Of a stretch of 64,000 nt of DNA, positions 62,069 through 64,000 are shown in pieces (within the stretch, counting starts at the first letter, position 1; each line of letters begins with the position of its first letter). The stretch is from Paenibacillus tritici (GTDB lineage: Bacteria > Bacillota > Bacilli > Paenibacillales > Paenibacillaceae). The stretch is taken from positions 124,001 to 188,000 of the forward strand of contig NZ_JABMKX010000003.1 of NCBI RefSeq assembly GCF_013204885.1. The letters are read 5' to 3'. The translations under genes were made by a program, and so were the position numbers. The notes beneath the pieces are model-generated. The model was given only the letters and a program-made list of their open reading frames with translations, was not told where the DNA came from and ran no database searches.

Positions 62069-62931
62069 TATACCTGCACCTCACGGACAAAGGAGCGCAC
62101 CAGTCCGATGAATTTAGGCTTGGTCAGGTTCGCCACCTTCACCACCTGCTCATGGGTCAACGGCTCCAGCTCATCCCCGATCGCCATATCGGTGATACAG
62201 GTAATGCCGAGCACACGCAGCTTGCTGTGGCTGGCTACGATCACTTCCGGCACGGTGGACATTCCCACAGCATCGCCGCCGAGAAAGGCAAGCATTTTGA
62301 GCTCAGCCGGAGTCTCATACGTCGGGCCGCTGATACCGGCATATACGCCTTCCTGCAGGACAAGCGCTTCACCGTCCACCCCTGTTACATCGGCTGCAAG
62401 CTTTTTGGCAAGTGCGATATACTCGGGGTCATAGGCACGGGACATATCCGGGAAACGTACGCCCAGCTCCGGATCATTCGGTCCGATCAGCGGGTTGTCG
62501 CCCGTCATATTGAGGTGATCGGTAATCAGCATCAGGTCACCCGCTTTGAACGCTCTGTTCATTCCGCCGCCTGCATTGGTGATGACAAGTGTGCCTATGC
62601 CAAGCTTGGCCATTACATAGACCGGCAGCACTACTTTGCGCATCTCATACCCTTCATAATAGTGAAAACGGCCCTGCATGATCATAACATCCTTGCCTTC
62701 CAGCTTCCCGATCACGAACCGTCCGGCATGGCCTTCTACCGTTGAACGCGGGAAATGCGGAATTTCTTCATAAGGCAGATATACCGCATCTTCGATCTGA
62801 TCGCCCAGGTCTCCAAGACCTGAACCCAGAATAAGACCGATGACCGGAGTATACGCGCCGAATTTGGATTGAATATAGGCAGCAGCTTCTTGAACCTGAG
62901 TGCCGTATGGGACGGTTGTTGATGTTGTCAT
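62068..62931 (-). CDS. Purine nucleoside phosphorylase, copy 2
   Basis: A 287-residue trimeric-type PNP that phosphorolyses (deoxy)inosine and (deoxy)guanosine. Motifs: [74 protein letters not shown] and a late [15 protein letters not shown]. It shares ~50% identity by eye with the upstream copy at 62993. The gap between the two is 61 bp. Two adjacent paralogues are unusual. Confidence 0.94.
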   Translation of the reverse strand: MTTSTTVPYGTQVQEAAAYIQSKFGAYTPVIGLILGSGLGDLGDQIEDAVYLPYEEIPHFPRSTVEGHAGRFVIGKLEGKDVMIMQGRFHYYEGYEMRKVVLPVYVMAKLGIGTLVITNAGGGMNRAFKAGDLMLITDHLNMTGDNPLIGPNDPELGVRFPDMSRAYDPEYIALAKKLAADVTGVDGEALVLQEGVYAGISGPTYETPAELKMLAFLGGDAVGMSTVPEVIVASHSKLRVLGITCITDMAIGDELEPLTHEQVVKVANLTKPKFIGLVRSFVREVQV

Positions 62932-62992
62932 AGGTTGATCCTCCCGGATATGAATTGTGTATTATAGGGTGTTCTATGGCATGAAGCAGATC

Positions 62993-63817
62993 TTACATTT
63001 TCGGTATAAAAGCCAGCACCAGCTTCAGGAACTGCTCGCGTACACGCTCCGCTGTCTCCATCACCTCTGCATGGTTCAAGGGCTGTTCCAGAATACCCGC
63101 AGCCATGTTGGTGATACAAGAGATCCCGAGCACTTCTATCCCCGCATGACGGGCTACGATGGTCTCCGACACGGTAGACATGCCTACGGCATCTGCTCCC
63201 TGGCGGCGCAGCATAACGATCTCAGCCGGGGTCTCATAGTTCGGTCCGAGCAGACCGGCGTATACCCCTTCCTTGAACTCGAAGCCCATACTTGCAGCAG
63301 CCTCCTTGGCGGCTGCAATCAGGCGCGGGCTGTACGCGGAAGACATATCCGGGAACCGTACGCCCAGAGCATTGTCATTCGGTCCGGTCAGCGGGTTGCG
63401 CCCGGTCAGGTTCAGGTGATCGGTAATCAGCATGAGATCGCCGGGGGTGTAATCGGTGTTAACTCCACCGGCAGCGTTGGTTACCAGCAGGCTGGTTACG
63501 CCAAGCTCTTTCATTACGCGTACCGGGAACGCTGTAGTCTCTGGGCCATAGCCTTCGTACATGTGGAAGCGGCCTTTCATCATGACCACGCGGCGGCCTT
63601 CAATCATGCCGATCAGCAGCTCGCCTTCATGTCCTTCCACCGTGGACACCGGGAAATGGGGAATTTCATGATAAGGAATGACTACTTCTTCTGTGATCAG
63701 ATCCGCCAGAACACCGAGGCCGGAGCCCAGGATCAGCCCGATTTCGGGGGCGACGGTACATTTATCTTTGATGTATACGGCTGCTTCTTGGATATGGGTT
63801 GAGGTTACTGTGGTCAT
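62993..63817 (-). CDS. Purine nucleoside phosphorylase, copy 1
   Basis: A 274-residue PNP with all motifs: [77 protein letters not shown] and [19 protein letters not shown] at 63817 follows AAGGAGGAA. It heads a PNP-PNP-pdp operon for nucleoside salvage; in B. subtilis pupG and pdp-like genes lie near dacF, which is 19 kb away here. Confidence 0.95.
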   Translation of the reverse strand: MTTVTSTHIQEAAVYIKDKCTVAPEIGLILGSGLGVLADLITEEVVIPYHEIPHFPVSTVEGHEGELLIGMIEGRRVVMMKGRFHMYEGYGPETTAFPVRVMKELGVTSLLVTNAAGGVNTDYTPGDLMLITDHLNLTGRNPLTGPNDNALGVRFPDMSSAYSPRLIAAAKEAAASMGFEFKEGVYAGLLGPNYETPAEIVMLRRQGADAVGMSTVSETIVARHAGIEVLGISCITNMAAGILEQPLNHAEVMETAERVREQFLKLVLAFIPKM

Positions 63818-63874
63818 GGGTGGTTCCTCCTTGGGGTGTGTGGGATGAACTTAAGTTACCAGCGCAAAGCGGAT

Positions 63875-63998
63875 TCGTCACTGCGGTGATATTTGGACTT
63901 CCGGCCGCTGTTGTCCCCAGATTTCTTGATTGAATACTGCTCCACGCAGTAGAAATCCGGTGACAAAGGCGGTCGCTACCGCTCCTACAGTTCCAAAT
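63875..63998. repeat. Dispersed ~125-bp intergenic repeat, copy 2
   Basis: It matches 10624-10747: TCGTCACTGCGGTGA, ATTTGGACTTCCGGCCGCTG, TTGTCCCCAGATTTCTTGAT, GAAATCCGGTGACAAAGGCG, GTCGCTACCGCTCCTACAGT, TTCCAAAT. The middle (GAATACTGCTCCACGCAGTA versus TTAAACCGCTGTTCGCGGGT) differs but both halves are complementary, so the stem is kept. It may extend past the window. Confidence 0.8.
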
Positions 63999-64000
63999 AT

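Noticed and set aside
60677..62434. 585-residue plus-strand ORF opposite pdp and PNP
   Set aside because: Antisense shadow of pdp; no ribosome binding site and no domain.

Overview
The window looks like a chromosome segment of a spore-forming Gram-positive bacterium, most likely Paenibacillus or a close relative (inferred from protein content and style, not from a database search). The evidence is the sporulation genes dacF-spoIIAA-spoIIAB-sigF and spoVAA/AB/AF, a gerA-type germinant receptor operon, SLH-domain and collagen-adhesin-like surface proteins, Gram-positive ribosome binding sites (many GGAGG, with frequent GTG/TTG starts) and moderate-to-high GC genes separated by AT-rich spacers. 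No rRNA, tRNA, prophage or CRISPR array was seen.

A conserved minus-strand backbone runs through the window: two purine nucleoside phosphorylases and pyrimidine-nucleoside phosphorylase (60.7-63.8 kb), dacF-spoIIAA-spoIIAB-sigF (38.3-41.3 kb), then spoVAA-spoVAB-spoVAF-lysA-ppiB (1.7-7.7 kb). In Bacillus subtilis the equivalent genes are nearly contiguous and in the same order. Here the backbone is split by two accessory blocks of about 19 kb (41.4-60.7) and 30.5 kb (7.8-38.3).

The 7.8-38.3 kb block holds an FMN-riboswitch-controlled EamA transporter, an iron-siderophore module with three Fur-box-like sites (Btr-like AraC regulator, substrate-binding lipoprotein, two FecCD permeases, ferredoxin reductase, [2Fe-2S] protein), a gerK-ordered germinant receptor, oleate hydratase with a TetR regulator, a metallophosphatase, an ECF-sigma/DUF1835 fusion, an SLH-YDG surface protein and an RNA 2'-phosphotransferase. 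The 41.4-60.7 kb block holds a six-gene oligopeptide uptake and peptidase operon, a PucR-type regulator, a DUF1177/AroM/aminopeptidase/racemase operon, a serine hydrolase and an IS110-family element.

The most unusual content is non-coding. Four unrelated-looking tandem arrays (31.8-32.0, 32.0-32.5, 52.4-52.9, and 53.1-53.3 continuing at 54.9-55.1 kb) all have a period of exactly 51 bp. Two of them, 20 kb apart, share the same 8-bp-stem, 4-nt-loop hairpin in every unit, and their variation is almost entirely G-U compatible on the plus strand. The fourth array is split by the IS110 element, and removing 1606 bp restores the 51-bp phase exactly. At least two further dispersed intergenic families occur (10.6/63.9 kb; 12.1/37.8/60.3 kb), plus short arrays of 41, 38 and 16 bp. 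The other standout is SpoVAF, which carries an acidic, repetitive N-terminal extension of about 430 residues absent from the usual ~490-residue protein.
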